In this document: one piece after another, positions 35,661 through 47,262 of the stretch
Layout: each line of letters begins with the position of its first letter
Position numbering within the stretch: the first letter of the stretch is position 1
Assembly: GCA_004380135.1 (NCBI GenBank)
Contig: QXCR01000014.1
Coordinates: 124,001 to 188,000, forward strand
DNA: 64,000 nt
Reading direction: 5' to 3'
Source: Stemphylium vesicarium
Lineage: Eukaryota; Ascomycota; Dothideomycetes; Pleosporales; Pleosporaceae
Notes under the pieces: model-generated
What the model was told of the DNA's origin: nothing
The model's database searches: none
The model's input: only the letters and a program-made list of their open reading frames with translations
Position numbers and translations under genes: made by a program

Positions 35661-36061
35661 TCATTTCATCTCCTCGGGCACTTCCGTTTCGCCTTCGTGT
35701 TCGGTGGCGCCTTCCTGAGTGCCCTCCTGCTGCTCATTCGGATCCTTTGCCATGACATTCTCAAAGTGGCTCCATAGCGACTCGACGGGCGCGAATTCGT
35801 TGCCGACAGATGTGACTTCTTCGAGCGAGCGGTTGAGTTTGTTAATGTTTTGTAACACGACCTCTAGACTCTGCGCCTACGGTCAGCATGCGGGACTAGT
35901 ACCATGGCGGCGCGAGGGCTGCAATGTCGGTGAGGGTGTCGCAAGAGGCAACGCACCTGTGCAATTTCCGTGACCAGCATCTCGCGCTGCTGCTCATAGT
36001 ATGTCTTTGGCGGCGCAGCTTCCTGGCCGTTAGTCGAACCCGAGAAATACGGTGGTGCCAT
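35661..36061 (-). CDS. dad1: DASH complex subunit Dad1
   Basis: Kinetochore protein of the fungal DASH/Dam1 ring that couples chromosomes to spindle microtubules. Exons (reverse) 36061-35957 and 35870-35661 (86-bp intron) give 104 residues. The conserved core reads [15 protein letters not shown], then [19 protein letters not shown] and [18 protein letters not shown], matching Dad1 and not the other small DASH subunits. The acceptor at CAG/AGT was preferred because it leaves [11 protein letters not shown] aligned with the yeast register; the upstream TAG acceptor would add two residues (AQ). The C-terminal tail is acidic. The gene diverges from sen34. Predicted to be a short helical protein in a heterodecamer. 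Confidence 0.9.
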
Positions 36062-36434
36062 GCTGACGATGTGTTTGTCCTTTGCTGCGCTCGTCGCGTC
36101 CGGCGTTGCGGGGACCTCGGAGGAGCCTTGCCCTGGTCGCGCTAGCTAAGCGAAGCTGGTGAAAAGTCGAGCTTTACCTTTAACTCTTTCTTCTTCCTCA
36201 GGTCTTCCACGATGAAACCACACAAGTGAAAGGTAAGCAAATTCGTCCCCTCGTCTGGCAACCTACATGATGAACACCCAATAATCTGTCAATCCCCTGA
36301 ACCCCACTAGATGGGGTCATGGTGATCCAATATTGTATTCACACTCTGATACTCTAGCCAACTCAACAACTCGACCCGTCTCACCGCTACATTGGCATAT
36401 ATCAGGCTAACATCCGTCTGCTTTAGATCACACA
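36062..36434. promoter_or_regulatory. bidirectional promoter dad1 / sen34
   Basis: 373 bp between divergent start codons, holding both promoters. No specific element identified. Confidence 0.5.
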
Positions 36435-37604
36435 ATGGCGCAAGCGCCAGCCCCCAACCCTATCAAGGAACCATTTCCCATCTCCCTCGTCGGCGGTCGT
36501 TACCTCCTCTTCGATGTGGACGTCATTGCGCACTGCCGTCGCGCGCACAACATCTGCGGGCTCCTGGTGGGCACGATCCCGAATCTCAGCCAGCAGAACG
36601 TTTTTCTGGGCGTCCCGCTGGAACTCATGCCGGAAGAGGCTCGGGTACTCGTCGATAAAGGCGCTGCGTATATCGTGGACGATGCGCAGGCACATCAGGA
36701 ACGCTTTGCGGAGATGAGCAGAGAGGAGAGGCTCAAGTACATGGCGGACATGGACAAGCGAGGAGAGGAGGTCACGCGGGAGCAGACGGAGATGGCTGAG
36801 AGGAGGAAGGAGAGGGCCCTGCGTGAGAAGGGTTTGAAGACGGATCCAGGTAGTCTTACCGCGAGCTCGACATCGGAACGAACGCTTCATGCGAACGACT
36901 CGGGTCTGGGCTTCATCATGAAAGGATCCAGCTTCTCAGATTCGTGGACGCCCGTCAAGGCAACCAACGTCGACTCCAGCCTCAGTCCCAGTACTGCAAG
37001 CTCTGATGCTGGTAGCTCTGATCTTGGCAGCTCAGGTCTTGGGTTCATCATGAAAGGCTCGAGTTTTTCGGATTCCTGGGTGCAAGTCAAGGCACCCAAG
37101 ATTGACTCTCCTGCTCCCGTTCCCGTACCTACTGCTTCTCCTCCTGCTCCCGTCGAGGAGTCGCTGTTCGATGCAGCACCTGAGCCCTCGGCTAAGAGCA
37201 GCGCAGCTAAAGGCGTAGCAGCTCAAAAGCACTACGTCACGCCTACAACCTCATATCCACCCACCGCGGCACCTCCGAAAGAGAGGGCCGCCCCTCCGCC
37301 AAAGGTGCCAGACAGCTACCCACTGTTCCGGTACCTGCACTCCAAAGGCTACTACCATATGCCCGGACTCCGCTTCGGTTGCCACTACAACGTCTACCCT
37401 GGCGACCCCCTCCGATACCACAGTCACTTCGCTGCGACGGGTTTGGGCTGGGACCAGAAGTTTGAGCTTCTGGATGTCGTCGGTGGTGGACGTCTTGGTA
37501 CGGGAACGAAGAAGGCGTATATGATCGGCGGTGAAGATCCCGAGGTCGATGCGAAGGAGAAGGATCCCGTGAGAGCCTTTTCCGTTGAGTGGGCAGCGCT
37601 ATAA
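36435..37604 (+). CDS. sen34: tRNA-splicing endonuclease subunit Sen34
   Basis: Catalytic subunit that cuts the 3' splice site of intron-containing tRNAs in the Sen2/Sen15/Sen34/Sen54 complex. Single exon, 389 residues. The N-terminal domain (about 15-85) includes GGRYLLFDVDVIAHCRRAH. The C-terminal nuclease fold has FGCHYNVYPGDPLRYHSHF and the catalytic triad Tyr321, His329 and a Lys at 359/360 (TKKAY), with the Tyr-His spacing of eight expected for the family. Between them is a charged helix and a Ser-rich linker that contains a tandem-like duplication: GLGFIMKGSSFSDSW occurs at residues 157-171 and again at 201-215. Sen2 is expected elsewhere. Activity-relevant residues are intact. Confidence 0.93.
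   Translation: MAQAPAPNPIKEPFPISLVGGRYLLFDVDVIAHCRRAHNICGLLVGTIPNLSQQNVFLGVPLELMPEEARVLVDKGAAYIVDDAQAHQERFAEMSREERLKYMADMDKRGEEVTREQTEMAERRKERALREKGLKTDPGSLTASSTSERTLHANDSGLGFIMKGSSFSDSWTPVKATNVDSSLSPSTASSDAGSSDLGSSGLGFIMKGSSFSDSWVQVKAPKIDSPAPVPVPTASPPAPVEESLFDAAPEPSAKSSAAKGVAAQKHYVTPTTSYPPTAAPPKERAAPPPKVPDSYPLFRYLHSKGYYHMPGLRFGCHYNVYPGDPLRYHSHFAATGLGWDQKFELLDVVGGGRLGTGTKKAYMIGGEDPEVDAKEKDPVRAFSVEWAAL
36903..37079 (+). repeat. internal duplication in sen34 linker
   Basis: A 15-codon block (GLGFIMKGSSFSDSW) is repeated 132 bp apart in the same frame, followed in both copies by a similar VKA. The DNA copies differ at third positions (for example GGTCTGGGC versus GGTCTTGGG), so the duplication is not recent and the peptide has been held under selection. 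Confidence 0.85.
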
Positions 37605-37923
37605 GCGCTGCACCTCCAAGCTCTACATGTATGGATTATGATTTTACGAATGCAATGCTAGATAGAAGAACAATAGACCCAGTTCAACGTAGATTGCTGT
37701 GCCTCGAAGTACGAAGTGGTGATGACAGTGCCGCCCGCCAACTCTGGACAATGTGACTTTCAATTCGATGGCTGTGTAGAGTGTCGGGGTAGGGGCCAGT
37801 CTGTTCCTGCAGTCCTGGTCCGCCAATGAAACCGTCGCTGTTTAACCCCGCTAGTTTGACCCCACGCGAGCGGCCAAAAGTTCGTGCCATATGCAACGCT
37901 CCATGTGAGTGCACGACAGCGCC
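37605..37923. other. intergenic with tyw1 promoter
   Basis: 319 bp between sen34 and tyw1. An alternative in-frame ATG for tyw1 lies at 37826. Confidence 0.5.
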
Positions 37924-40372
37924 ATGGCCTTGCTTGACTTGTTGGGGCAGCTGCCTGCTGGTACGTGGTCTGTCCCTGGCTTTGCCATACATTGCTGACC
38001 TTGCTACAGAATTGGTCCATCTCTGGCACGATCACCGCCTTCCCCTCTTGCTAGCTGCACTGGTAGTAGCAACAGTTGCGCGCCTCGCAATCTACTCGCG
38101 CGACAGGAGAGAAAAGCTATCTGCATCACCGGCGCCTTTGTCGCCTGTCGAGAAGCAGATTGTCGAGCTCAAACCGGAGTGGCTTCCGGAATACACTACG
38201 ACCATCAGCCCGCCGGGCCTCAATGTCGACAACCATGCCGAGGATGACACGGGTGCCGTAGCAGTGGTCGCAAAGGTGAAGAAAGGGCCCAAGACGGTCA
38301 AGGGCAGGAAGACGCCGAAGAAGAGTGTGGCATCGGCTGCTACGTTTGACCACAAGGCGGACAAGATACAACCTTTGGTGTTCTTCCAGTCGCTCTCTGG
38401 TACCACCGAGCGTTATGCTGCGCAATTCGTAAAGACCATCACAGAATGGACGACCGGCTGCGATCAGTCTTCCTCGTTTCTGGAACCTCAGACTCACGAC
38501 ATTTCGTACATTGAACAAGACGACTTCTTCGTAAGCCCGCCCAAGACTGACGCAAATGTAAAATACTTTTACATTATCCTTGTACCCACCTACAACATCG
38601 ACACTGTCTTGGACATCTTCATTGAGGGTCTACAAGAAACGCACAACGACTTTCGAATCGATACAGCCCCACTGAGTGGATTGCTTGGATACTCTGTGTT
38701 TGGTTTTGGAGACAAGGAAGGATGGCCAACAGAAGAGGAGGGCTTTTGCAGCCAGGCTAGGGAAATCGACAAGTGGATGGCGAGATTGACTGGCAGGAAG
38801 CGCGCATATCCACTGGGTATGGGCGATGTCAAGAACGACGCTGAGAAACGGTTACAAGAGTGGAGAGTTGGTGTTCAGGAAGCATTGATTGAAATTGCCG
38901 AAGGTCGAGGACTCGGTGAGGGTGTACCAGGCAGTGGAGACCCTGCTGAGAGCGACGAGGAAGACGTGGATGACGCAGAGGATGGAAACGGTCAAAGTTC
39001 GCGGGTCGATGATGTTGAAGACCTGGGCTCCATGGTCAACTCTTCCTCGGCGCCGGTACCAGTCGACTTCACAACCTACAAGAAATCCGCTCCTAAATCG
39101 AAACCCGCCCCCGCTCCCAAAGAGATGGTTCCGACCACATCTCCAACTCATGCCGCGCTCACAAAGCAGGGCTACAGCATCATCGGTTCGCACTCTGGCG
39201 TCAAGATTTGCCGTTGGACCAAGTCTGCACTACGCGGTCGCGGCTCTTGCTACAAATACTCCTTCTACGGTATCGCCTCGCATCTGTGCATGGAAGCCAC
39301 GCCGTCTCTGTCCTGCTCGAACAAGTGTGTCTTTTGCTGGCGTCACGGCACTAATCCCGTCGGCACTACGTGGCGCTGGGTGACCGATGCTCCAGATGTC
39401 ATCTTCGACGGTATTACAGCAGCACATTACAAGAAGATCAAGATGATGAAGGGTGTCCCCGGCGTGCGGGCTGAGCGATTCAGCGAAGCAATGCGCATCC
39501 GCCACTGCGCCCTAAGTCTAGTTGGCGAACCCATCTTCTACCCGCACATTAACGAACTCTTGGAGATTATGCACAAGAACCGCATCTCGACCTTCCTGGT
39601 ATGCAACGCGCAACATCCGGCACAACTCGCTTCCCTAGTCCCCGTAACACAACTTTACGTCTCCATCGACGCCTCCAACAAAGACAGTCTGCGCAAGATT
39701 GATCGACCCCTACATCGAGACTTCTGGGAGCGTTTCTGCGCCTGCCTGGATATTCTGCGCAACCGTCGCTTTGAGCAACGCACCGTCTTCCGTCTTACTC
39801 TAGTCAAGGGCTTCAACATGGCAGAAGAGGTGCGCGGTTACGCCGATCTTGTCGAGCGCGCTCTGCCGGGATTCGTAGAGGTAAAGGGCGTGACGTACTG
39901 CGGTACTTCCGCCGCTGGCTCAGCTGGCCTTACCATGCAGAATGTGCCCTTTTACGAAGAAGTCGCCGAGTTCGTGACGGAATTAGAGAAGGAGCTGAGC
40001 CGGAGAGGAATGAACTACGGAATCGGTGCCGAGCATGCGCATTCCTGTTGCATCCTTCTGGCCGATCGAACGCGTTTCAAGAAGAATGACAGATGGGCTA
40101 CTCGGATCGACTTTGAGCGATTCTTCGATCTGTATGAGGGAAAAGTAGAGGGTACAAGGATAGAAGATGGCAAGGTTGTCGGCTGGCGGCCGGAAGACTA
40201 CGTGGGTGACGAGACACCTGAGTGGGCGCTCTGGGGTAACGGTGGGTTTGACCCTAGGGATGCGAGGGTATACAGAAAGGGCAAAGGCCCGAAGACAGAA
40301 GAGGTGGAAGAAAAGGGTGAAACAGGTGGGGAACAAGAAAAGCTGGAGAAGATGGCAGCTTTAGAATTCTAG
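37924..40372 (+). CDS. tyw1: tRNA 4-demethylwyosine synthase Tyw1
   Basis: Radical-SAM enzyme that builds the tricyclic base of wybutosine at position 37 of tRNA-Phe from N1-methylguanosine and pyruvate. Exons 37924-37960 and 38010-40372 (49-bp intron) give 799 residues. The start MALLDLLGQLPA joins to ELVHLWHDHRLPLLLAALVV, a membrane-anchor helix; the alternative start at 37826 with no intron gives a Cys-rich leader that looks non-coding. A flavodoxin domain (about 110-270) holds FFQSLSGTTERYA and GYSVFGFGD. An acidic linker follows. The radical-SAM cluster is CSNKCVFC (C448, C452, C455), with the wybutosine-specific GRGSCYKYSFYG just before it. Both halves are intact, as in eukaryotic Tyw1, unlike the single-domain archaeal TYW1. 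Confidence 0.92.
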
Positions 40373-40738
40373 TAGATGCAGCTAATGGAAAGGTTAGTGT
40401 CTATATTCTTGAAAATGGTCAGACGAGAATTACTCTGCATATATTTGGCTTCATGCTCAAGAACTGTCTTTTCAGCTTCGCGACAACCCTGCATGTCGAG
40501 TAGACCCGTCGCCCCTTCATCCATCGTTCTCGCCTTCGCTTGCTCCTGCCAGCTGTTTCACCCCCACCACTCACCAAACTGTGGACGCTACAATGCCTGC
40601 TCTCCCTTCTCCCGCAGAAATTTCCCTCGCGATTCTAAAGAACTGTCACCAAATCTACATTAAGCACCTCTGCGAAACGAACCGTAGTCTTTGCAGAATC
40701 TTGGTACCTCCCTCCCGTTCTTTCTCGGGAGAATGCCA
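40373..40738. other. convergent intergenic, nothing recognised
   Basis: 366 bp between the ends of tyw1 and the Rid-family gene. No feature seen. Confidence 0.5.
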
Positions 40739-41277
40739 TCAACGATTGATCATGGCCGTCACTTCACACTCGTACAGCAGCTCCTTCCTTGCCAGACTTG
40801 CAACGCCGACCACTGTGTCTGGAGGCCTGTGTCCACCCGCGTTCTGGTCCATGTACTCGATCCAAAGCTCACCCCAACCTCGGTCTACGACATCCTTTGC
40901 ATCCTGCTCTTGGTCCCCTGTCTCTTTGACGATGTAGTGCCTGACCATTATCTGAATTAGATGCGCAATCAGCAACACACTCATGGAATGTTCCTGCAAC
41001 TGCATTGCTCAAGGGAGGCTGCGTCATAGACTCAACTTACAATATCGCGCGGTGTTGCGCCAGCAGCGGCTAAACATTTGTGGATGCTATCATAGGCACC
41101 CCTGGCTTGCTCTTTGATACCAGAAGGAACTGTGCCATCTTTCTGTAGTCCTGTTTGGCCGGCGAGTGTGAGCAATGTTGATGATGGCACTATCGGCGTG
41201 ACGCAGACTTGGTTGTAGGTTGGTGGTGGCTCTGGTACAGAAGGTGGGTTAAATGCCTGTGGTTTGTTGGACGCCAT
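40739..41277 (-). CDS. Rid/YjgF (RidA, L-PSP) family protein
   Basis: Small trimeric enamine/imine deaminase family. Exons (reverse) 41277-41041 and 40951-40739 (89-bp intron) give 149 residues. Core features: YNQVCVTP, LLTLAGQTGLQKDG near the substrate pocket, AYDSIHKCLAAAGATPRDI, and after the intron IMVRHYIVKETGD and the end ELLYECEVTAM. The glycine-rich GQTG and the late C-x-V motif fit the family, but the usual catalytic Arg of strict RidA proteins is not obvious, so this may be one of the many fungal Rid subgroups with a different substrate. An in-frame ATG at 41400 would add 41 residues that could be a mitochondrial leader. It diverges from the DUF1295 gene. Confidence 0.8.
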
Positions 41278-41746
41278 GTTCAAGAGTCTCAGCGCTTTTG
41301 TCTGAGGCAATTGGAAAGCTACAGCAATGGGATTATCAATAGCATGATGCACGCGTATGAGACGCCGCGCCTCGGTGGGGAGGGGTACGTTCGGTTGCAC
41401 TTGCCGTCATTATAGGTGGGTACCGTCCCACCCCTCGGCTTGGACCATGGTGACATCATTGTCGGTTTTGACGCGATGCGACAAGCGCAAACCGGACCAT
41501 GGACGCGACGAAGGTCAAGGAGTGGCTTAGTAAGTATCACGACATGATTGGATCATGGTGGAGATGGAGATAATTGACTGATGAGCTTCCAGGCACAGCC
41601 GGACGAATGAGATGCATCCCGACACGCGCCTGCCCAGTTGGAATGCGGGGAAAGCTCCATCGAGGAGAAGGATAAAGCTGCCTGCTTGTGGCAAGCTCGC
41701 GCGACATCTCTCATACCCTCTTGATTGATACCCGCCATCACCTACC
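41278..41746. promoter_or_regulatory. bidirectional promoter Rid-family gene / DUF1295 gene
   Basis: 469 bp between divergent starts; includes a possible 5' extension of the Rid gene up to 41400. Confidence 0.45.
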
Positions 41747-42926
41747 ATGGCGTCTGGCTGGTTCAGCTCGTCGTCCAACGACCCGATTCGTCCTCCGGAT
41801 GTTTCTATCCAAGTTGGTGAACAGAGACCCCACGACTTCTATCTGCAGCCCAGCTCTACCAAGAGTGCTGGGGCAAACACCTCAGTTCCTCCGACTCTTA
41901 TTGACAGGACACACTCGAAGACTCACGTCCACAATGCCTCGCTCTTCGATGTGGGAATCCTGAAGGACACGCTTGTCCCTTCCTTCTCTCTCCACGCTGG
42001 CATGGCAGTCCTCGCCTACGGAGCGGCGCGTTACACGAACCGCGTCGAAGCAAAGGATTGGCTATGGCCAAGTGGTCAAGTTGCAAATGCCTGGTGGTCT
42101 GCCGTCGGACGCCGCATTGCTGCTGGCTACACTGTCTCACAAGCATTCAATCGTCTGTCATGGCACGAGCGCGTTATGCTTACTGGAGTTACCCTCTGGG
42201 GAGGACGCCTCTTCTACCGCATCGTCAGCCGATCTCTCCAGCGAGGCGAGGATGACCCGCGATATGCCGAAGTCAAGGAGGAAGAGGGCTTCTGGAACAG
42301 CGCGCTGTTCAAGGTCTTCATTCCCGAGGCCTTCTTCCAGATGCTCATCAGCCTTCCGTTCACCGCTCCCTTCCGTCACGAAGGTGCTGTCATGACCGGC
42401 TACCACCCCATTATTCAGATGTTCGCCGTTGGCTTGTTCTCGTCTGGTCTGGCCCTGGAGACTCTGGCAGACTACCAGCTCGACCAGTACAAGGCCGAGG
42501 GCAACAAGGGCATCATGCGTGAAGGTGTCTGGAGCATCGTTCGCAACCCCAAGTAAGCCGCCTCTGCCCCAATCCACTGCATATCTTCTAATAATACGTA
42601 GCTACCTTGGTGACGCTCTCGTTCACATCTCTTTCATCGTCATGCTCTATGGCTCGGACATGCTCGCACCCGTCGAACTCTTAGGCCCCGCCGCGAACTA
42701 CGCCTTCCTACGCTTCTTTGGCGGCGACGCTGAGAAGGAGAAACACCAAACACGTCGATACTCTGCCTCTTCGCCCGAGAAGTTCCGCGAGTTGGAGAAG
42801 TTCCGTGCCGACAAGAACGCCTTCTGGCCCAGCGTCGATGAGTTGAAGAACAAGTGGCTTTGGACTGTTTTGGGTGTGGGTGGCCTAGGCATCGTCGTCG
42901 AGCAGTCGCTCAGGGCGCTGCACTAG
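41747..42926 (+). CDS. DUF1295 membrane protein
   Basis: Exons 41747-42552 and 42602-42926 (49-bp intron) give 376 residues. Several hydrophobic segments (MAVLAYGAARY, VMLTGVTLWGGRLFYRI, FFQMLISLPF, MFAVGLFSSGLALETLADYQLDQY, IVEQSLRAL) and the signature region ADYQLDQYKAEGNKGIMREGVWSIVRNPNYLGD place it in the DUF1295 family, related to steroid 5-alpha reductases and isoprenylcysteine methyltransferases, which bind a nucleotide cofactor near that motif. Substrate unknown. The N-terminal 60 residues are polar. The intron splits the Asn codon of NPNYLGD, and the join restores the signature, which supports it. Probably an ER or mitochondrial membrane protein; this is inference. Confidence 0.85.
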
Positions 42927-43295
42927 ACATCGGGAGCCGAGAAATTGATGGAATACCTGTAGTTGACAGGCGGCGGATCATGTCCTTTCTTGTCTGTAAT
43001 ATACAACTAGCTCAAACAGCCTCAATTATATGTCTTTAATTTGCCAAACATATTCACACCGAAGTGTGATGTACTGGGTTTTCTCTCCCTGTATACCGAT
43101 GAACTTGACGAAAACAATAGAAAACAGCACGTAGCTCGCTGGAGAAACATGAAAAGGTAATGTAGCATACAAACTTAACATGCTTCAATAAGACACTAGA
43201 GTTCTGTCTACTGTACACCCTGATGCAAACCATGGCAAACGCAAAGTTGAATAATCTTACACATCATCATCACTCCATTCCCCTTTTCGGCCTTT
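42927..43295. other. convergent intergenic, nothing recognised
   Basis: 369 bp between the ends of the DUF1295 gene and nup84; presumed 3' UTRs. Confidence 0.5.
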
Positions 43296-46200
43296 CTACC
43301 TGGCGCCCAAGTCCCATATCCGAAGCGTCTCACCCTTTCCACCCCTCTTTTTATTTCCTTTTTCTTTGCCGCCCTCGGTCAACTTCAACATGCACTTGGA
43401 CACACCAGCCAGGCACTCCAACACCTCGCTCATCCTGCCCGTCTCAAGGAGACACCTCTGCACCCACTCGTTGCCCTTGTCTGCAACCGCAACAGCCACC
43501 TCCATAGCCTTGATCGCCGGATCCTTGTTCAGGAACCAAGATGCGGATTGCAGGACGGAGAGATATGCGAGTATCATGTCGGGGATGTAAACTTTGAGCA
43601 GATCCCAGGTTTGCTCCGTCAGGTAGTGCGGATCCGCAGCGCAAGATGACGAGATGGACGGCAGGAGGGCGTCGAAGATGGACGAGATGGAATCCAAAAG
43701 TGCCTTTGTGTGCTGGGTATCTGGCTTGGGTTTCGCGGCGCCGGACTCTTTTTGGCGATCGGCGCGGATTCTGCATTGTTTGTTAGTGCGTGCAAGGTTA
43801 TGGTGGGATGAAAAAGTGGCCTACTGAATCAGCGCTTGCTCCTCATCGCGCCATTCGCGGAAGAGGGCGAGCAAGCGGACGATTTGCTGGAGATCGTAGT
43901 ATGGGGAGCTGTGTTTGCGCAAGGACAGAACCAATTCTCTGTGCTGCTCTGCATCTGGTAGCTGTGCCATTGGGATAGCGGCCGCTCGTGCGGCAGTCGA
44001 GAGGTTGTCGCGATGCTCGTGGAGTTGGCGCTCGTCTTGGTCTTCTGATCCTGGAGTCATAAAGTCAAAGGGGTAACCCATGAGGGCTTCTGTCCGCGAT
44101 AGAGACAGAGACTCGACGTTGAGATCGCTGATGACCTTCTCGGCAGCGGCTAGGCGGCCATTGACTGCGTAACGGGTTAGCAAAGATTCAAATTCGGAGT
44201 GGTTAATGAAACTTACGGAGGAAGATGGTTAGTGCATTGTTGAGATGTTCGAAAGTGTGTTCGAAATCCTTTCCAATGTAGTTGTACCACTGCAAAGCAT
44301 CGACGATGATGTCGTCTTGCTGGCTGACCTCTTGGCCGTCGAATGTTCGCTTTATACGCAATCCAGGCCACAAAACTTGCTCTTGAGGACCGCTAATGTG
44401 CTCGAGAATCTTGAAACGCTTAATGGGGTTTGTGATGACAGTGTATCCCTCACTGCTGAAGTGAGTAAATCCACTGTCTCTGGCAGCAAAGGTGAAACTC
44501 TGGGATACGACCTGGATAACATCGATCCGGTATGATTCCATCAGGGCGACACAGTGCCGTTGCTCGGTGCTGTTCTTGATATCAGGAAGCACGCGCGCGA
44601 GTGTGTAGGCCGCTCGCTCTTCGATCAATTGAGCTGCATAGAGTGGAATGGCATCGAAACGCTTGGTGAGACGTAGGAACTCGATGTAAGCAGCGACGAC
44701 GTTGTCCATAGCCAGGAACGGTTTGTCCTGCTGGGTATCCTCAAAGAGGGTATGGAGGCCATTACGAAGAACAATGAAGATATGCACAAGGATGCGGAAC
44801 GCGTGCGGATCCTTCACGAGACTCTGATAGTACCGCTCCGCTTCGTAGGTTCGGTGGTCACCAGCGGGTGTAGGCGATCGGTCCTCTACTGATGAGTCCG
44901 GGTGTATGATGAGGCTGTGGGGTCGCTTGTCGTGTTCAAACATGTCCGCTAGAGCTACTCCAACCTTTAGCATCAGGTCATCCGCGTCTCTGCCTATCAG
45001 TGCGCCTTGGATAAGCTTGATGGGATAAATAGCTTGACTAGCGGTACTCTTCTGCTGCTTCAGCACACCAATGACCTTCCCGGGCGATGACTCCCAGTCT
45101 CCAATGTTGGTCACGGCATCCTGGAAGAGGAACTTCTGGGTTAAGCTTTCCGTGACCTTGGTCGGGTAGTTCTTTTGGAGGTATGAATCGAATCGCGAAA
45201 GAAGGAGGGCGTTGTAGTGAGCGTAGAGATGGTCGTCCCAAGTTCGGCTGACTGCTTGTACCTGCTTCAAGTCTCCACTTAGCAGACCGTAAACGGCGCC
45301 TTCGTACGGTATCCGTGCTCCTCTTCCGGCGTAGAAGCACATGCGGCGGAACAGGTAACCAACAGTAGGCCCAGCGACATTCGGGCCGCCTTCTGGATGG
45401 CTCTCGTATGCTGCTCCAATGCTGACTCCGCGCCACGATTCATTCCTCTCGTAGCACCAATCGACAATTGTGCTCCAGGGTAGTCCGCGGCGCATCATCT
45501 CGTAGGCGACCATCCAAAGGGAGCGCTCGTAGTACTCGTCGTTCTTCTCGAGCGCGCGCTTTTGCCTAGAGGGGGCGTCCGGGTCGAGCTGAGTGACAAG
45601 GTTCGCAGTCTTGTCCGAGGTCTTGATGTTGGCGTTGATGGGCTTCAGCGGCTGCTCGGCGCCTTCCATACGCTTCGCCTGCTTGATCTTCGTCTTGGTC
45701 TCGAGCCATCCGCTTGTCCATGTGTGCGCGCCCTTTCCGGAATGCTCCTCCAACCCTGTGATGATGGCCTTGACATCGCTTTCGCTGTCCCGTGCCGTCT
45801 GCTCCAACCAGCGTAGAATGAGCGCCTTCTCTTTCGCCTGGTCGTCCTCTAGTATGAACCTGTCCCAAATCTCGCTGTTCTTGCAATACCGGGCTGTTCC
45901 TCGGGCCTTTTCAAGGCGCGCCTTCTTCACTGCAGCCACGTCGGTATCAGGGTCGGGGTGGTAGTGCTCGATAACCAGCTTCAGTAGCTTCCATGTCGCA
46001 AGCTCGGCCTGCCATTCGCGGAGTTCTTGGACGTTTGCAGAGACAGGGGCGACGCTGCTGTCCATGGACGGAATGACGGATTGGGACGACTGCCCGAACA
46101 GGCTCTGGCCAGCATTCTCCGACGCATCCGCCATACTCTGAATCTGCCGGCGAACGGTTTTGCTGAGGCTCCCCTTGTTCTCGGCTTCAGTTGTTCGCTT

Positions 46201-46568
46201 CAAGTCCTTTACATGAGATTCGGCGACGTCTTGGAACTTCCCGACCAACTTGACCGTCGTGTGATATTTGGCCTTGTTCGATTCATTGCCATGTGTGTGC
46301 CAATGGTCGACTCGCTCTGCGAACTTCTCAACCTCCTTTCCTACCCGGTCGGCCATTGCGCGTAGCGGCTGGAGTGGATCGTTCAAAGTCGTGCCGTTCG
46401 TGGTTCGTGGTGCGCCGAAAGAAAACACACTACTGTTTTGAGTCTGCAGCTCGCGTTAGTAGCCATTGCAGCTTTTGGTATGTTCCCTCTGAAGGCGCTC
46501 GGAGCTCTTTGATGGCTTACCTGGGCTGCAGTCGGCTGCGACTGGCGCGAGAAGGGTCGTGAAGCCAT
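43296..46568 (-). CDS. nup84: nucleoporin Nup84/Nup107
   Basis: Scaffold nucleoporin of the Y-shaped Nup84 (Nup107-160) complex of the nuclear pore. Exons (reverse) 46568-46521, 46443-44217, 44164-43825 and 43770-43296, introns 77, 52 and 54 bp, give 1,029 residues. Mostly alpha-helical, no FG repeats. Family landmarks: an N-terminal part with WQAELATWKLLKLVIEHYHPD, the central WMVAYEMMRRGLPWSTIVDWCYERNESWRGVSIG, and YAQLIEERAAYTLARVL; the C-terminal exon forms the domain that binds Nup133 in other species. The short first exon (MASRPFSRQSQPTAAQ) and the third intron, whose donor overlaps a would-be stop (CAGTAG), were set by frame. The terminal 25 residues are Lys/Gly-rich. Confidence 0.92.
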
Positions 46569-47262
46569 GATGCGAGTTGAAGAGTGAACGTGGGGTATAA
46601 AAGAAAAAGGAGATGGAGCGACTCGAAATAGGTGTAATCAAGCACACCTCAAAGTGTTGGTGAGAGCTTGCGATTCTCGCGGTCGACAGTCCATAGCCAT
46701 CACAAAACAGAAGTCGCGCCCGGACGTGCCTGTCCGGTTAGCGCGTTGCCAAGCAAGTCGCGCGCTAGTGTCAAAGTACAAAATCTCCTTCGCCAGGCGC
46801 TCCGCTGCTCTTCTTTTCTTTAACAATGTTTAAAACCTCTACATGTGCTACCATAGAGTCTCGTCGGAAATCTTCTCAGTATTCTATGACGCGCTCATGC
46901 CATGTTATATAAACACACTTCCTGGTAAAACCGCCTGGACTTCCTAGTGGAGTTTGATGGTGCGGACACAAAAAAGGAAGTGTTACATACCTTTGACACA
47001 GTAGCCGTATCTGCAGATAATGTACTCATTAATGCTCTGTTTCACGCCTGTTACCCAGGACCGACTGCAAGCGGAAAATCTGCGCGTGCTTCTCTTCTGC
47101 CTGTCTTCATCTTGTCTCCACCCAAAGTTACCCACGGGGCAGTCGTTGATGCGGGCACGAATTGTTGGATACACTGCAGGCTCTCAGATCTGTGTCTTCT
47201 ATGATACATGCGAAGGACGCTAAATGCACATGATTCTACCTCGTGGTTTCTAAGTCTGCAGC
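46569..47262. other. intergenic with nup84 promoter
   Basis: 694 bp between two minus-strand genes: nup84 promoter and cmc4 3' UTR. Nothing else recognised. Confidence 0.5.

Noticed and set aside
37826..37923. Upstream start for tyw1 without intron
   Set aside because: The extra leader is Cys/Pro-rich and unlike known Tyw1 N-termini; the ATG at 37924 with a consensus intron gives a better N-terminus. Kept as an alternative only.
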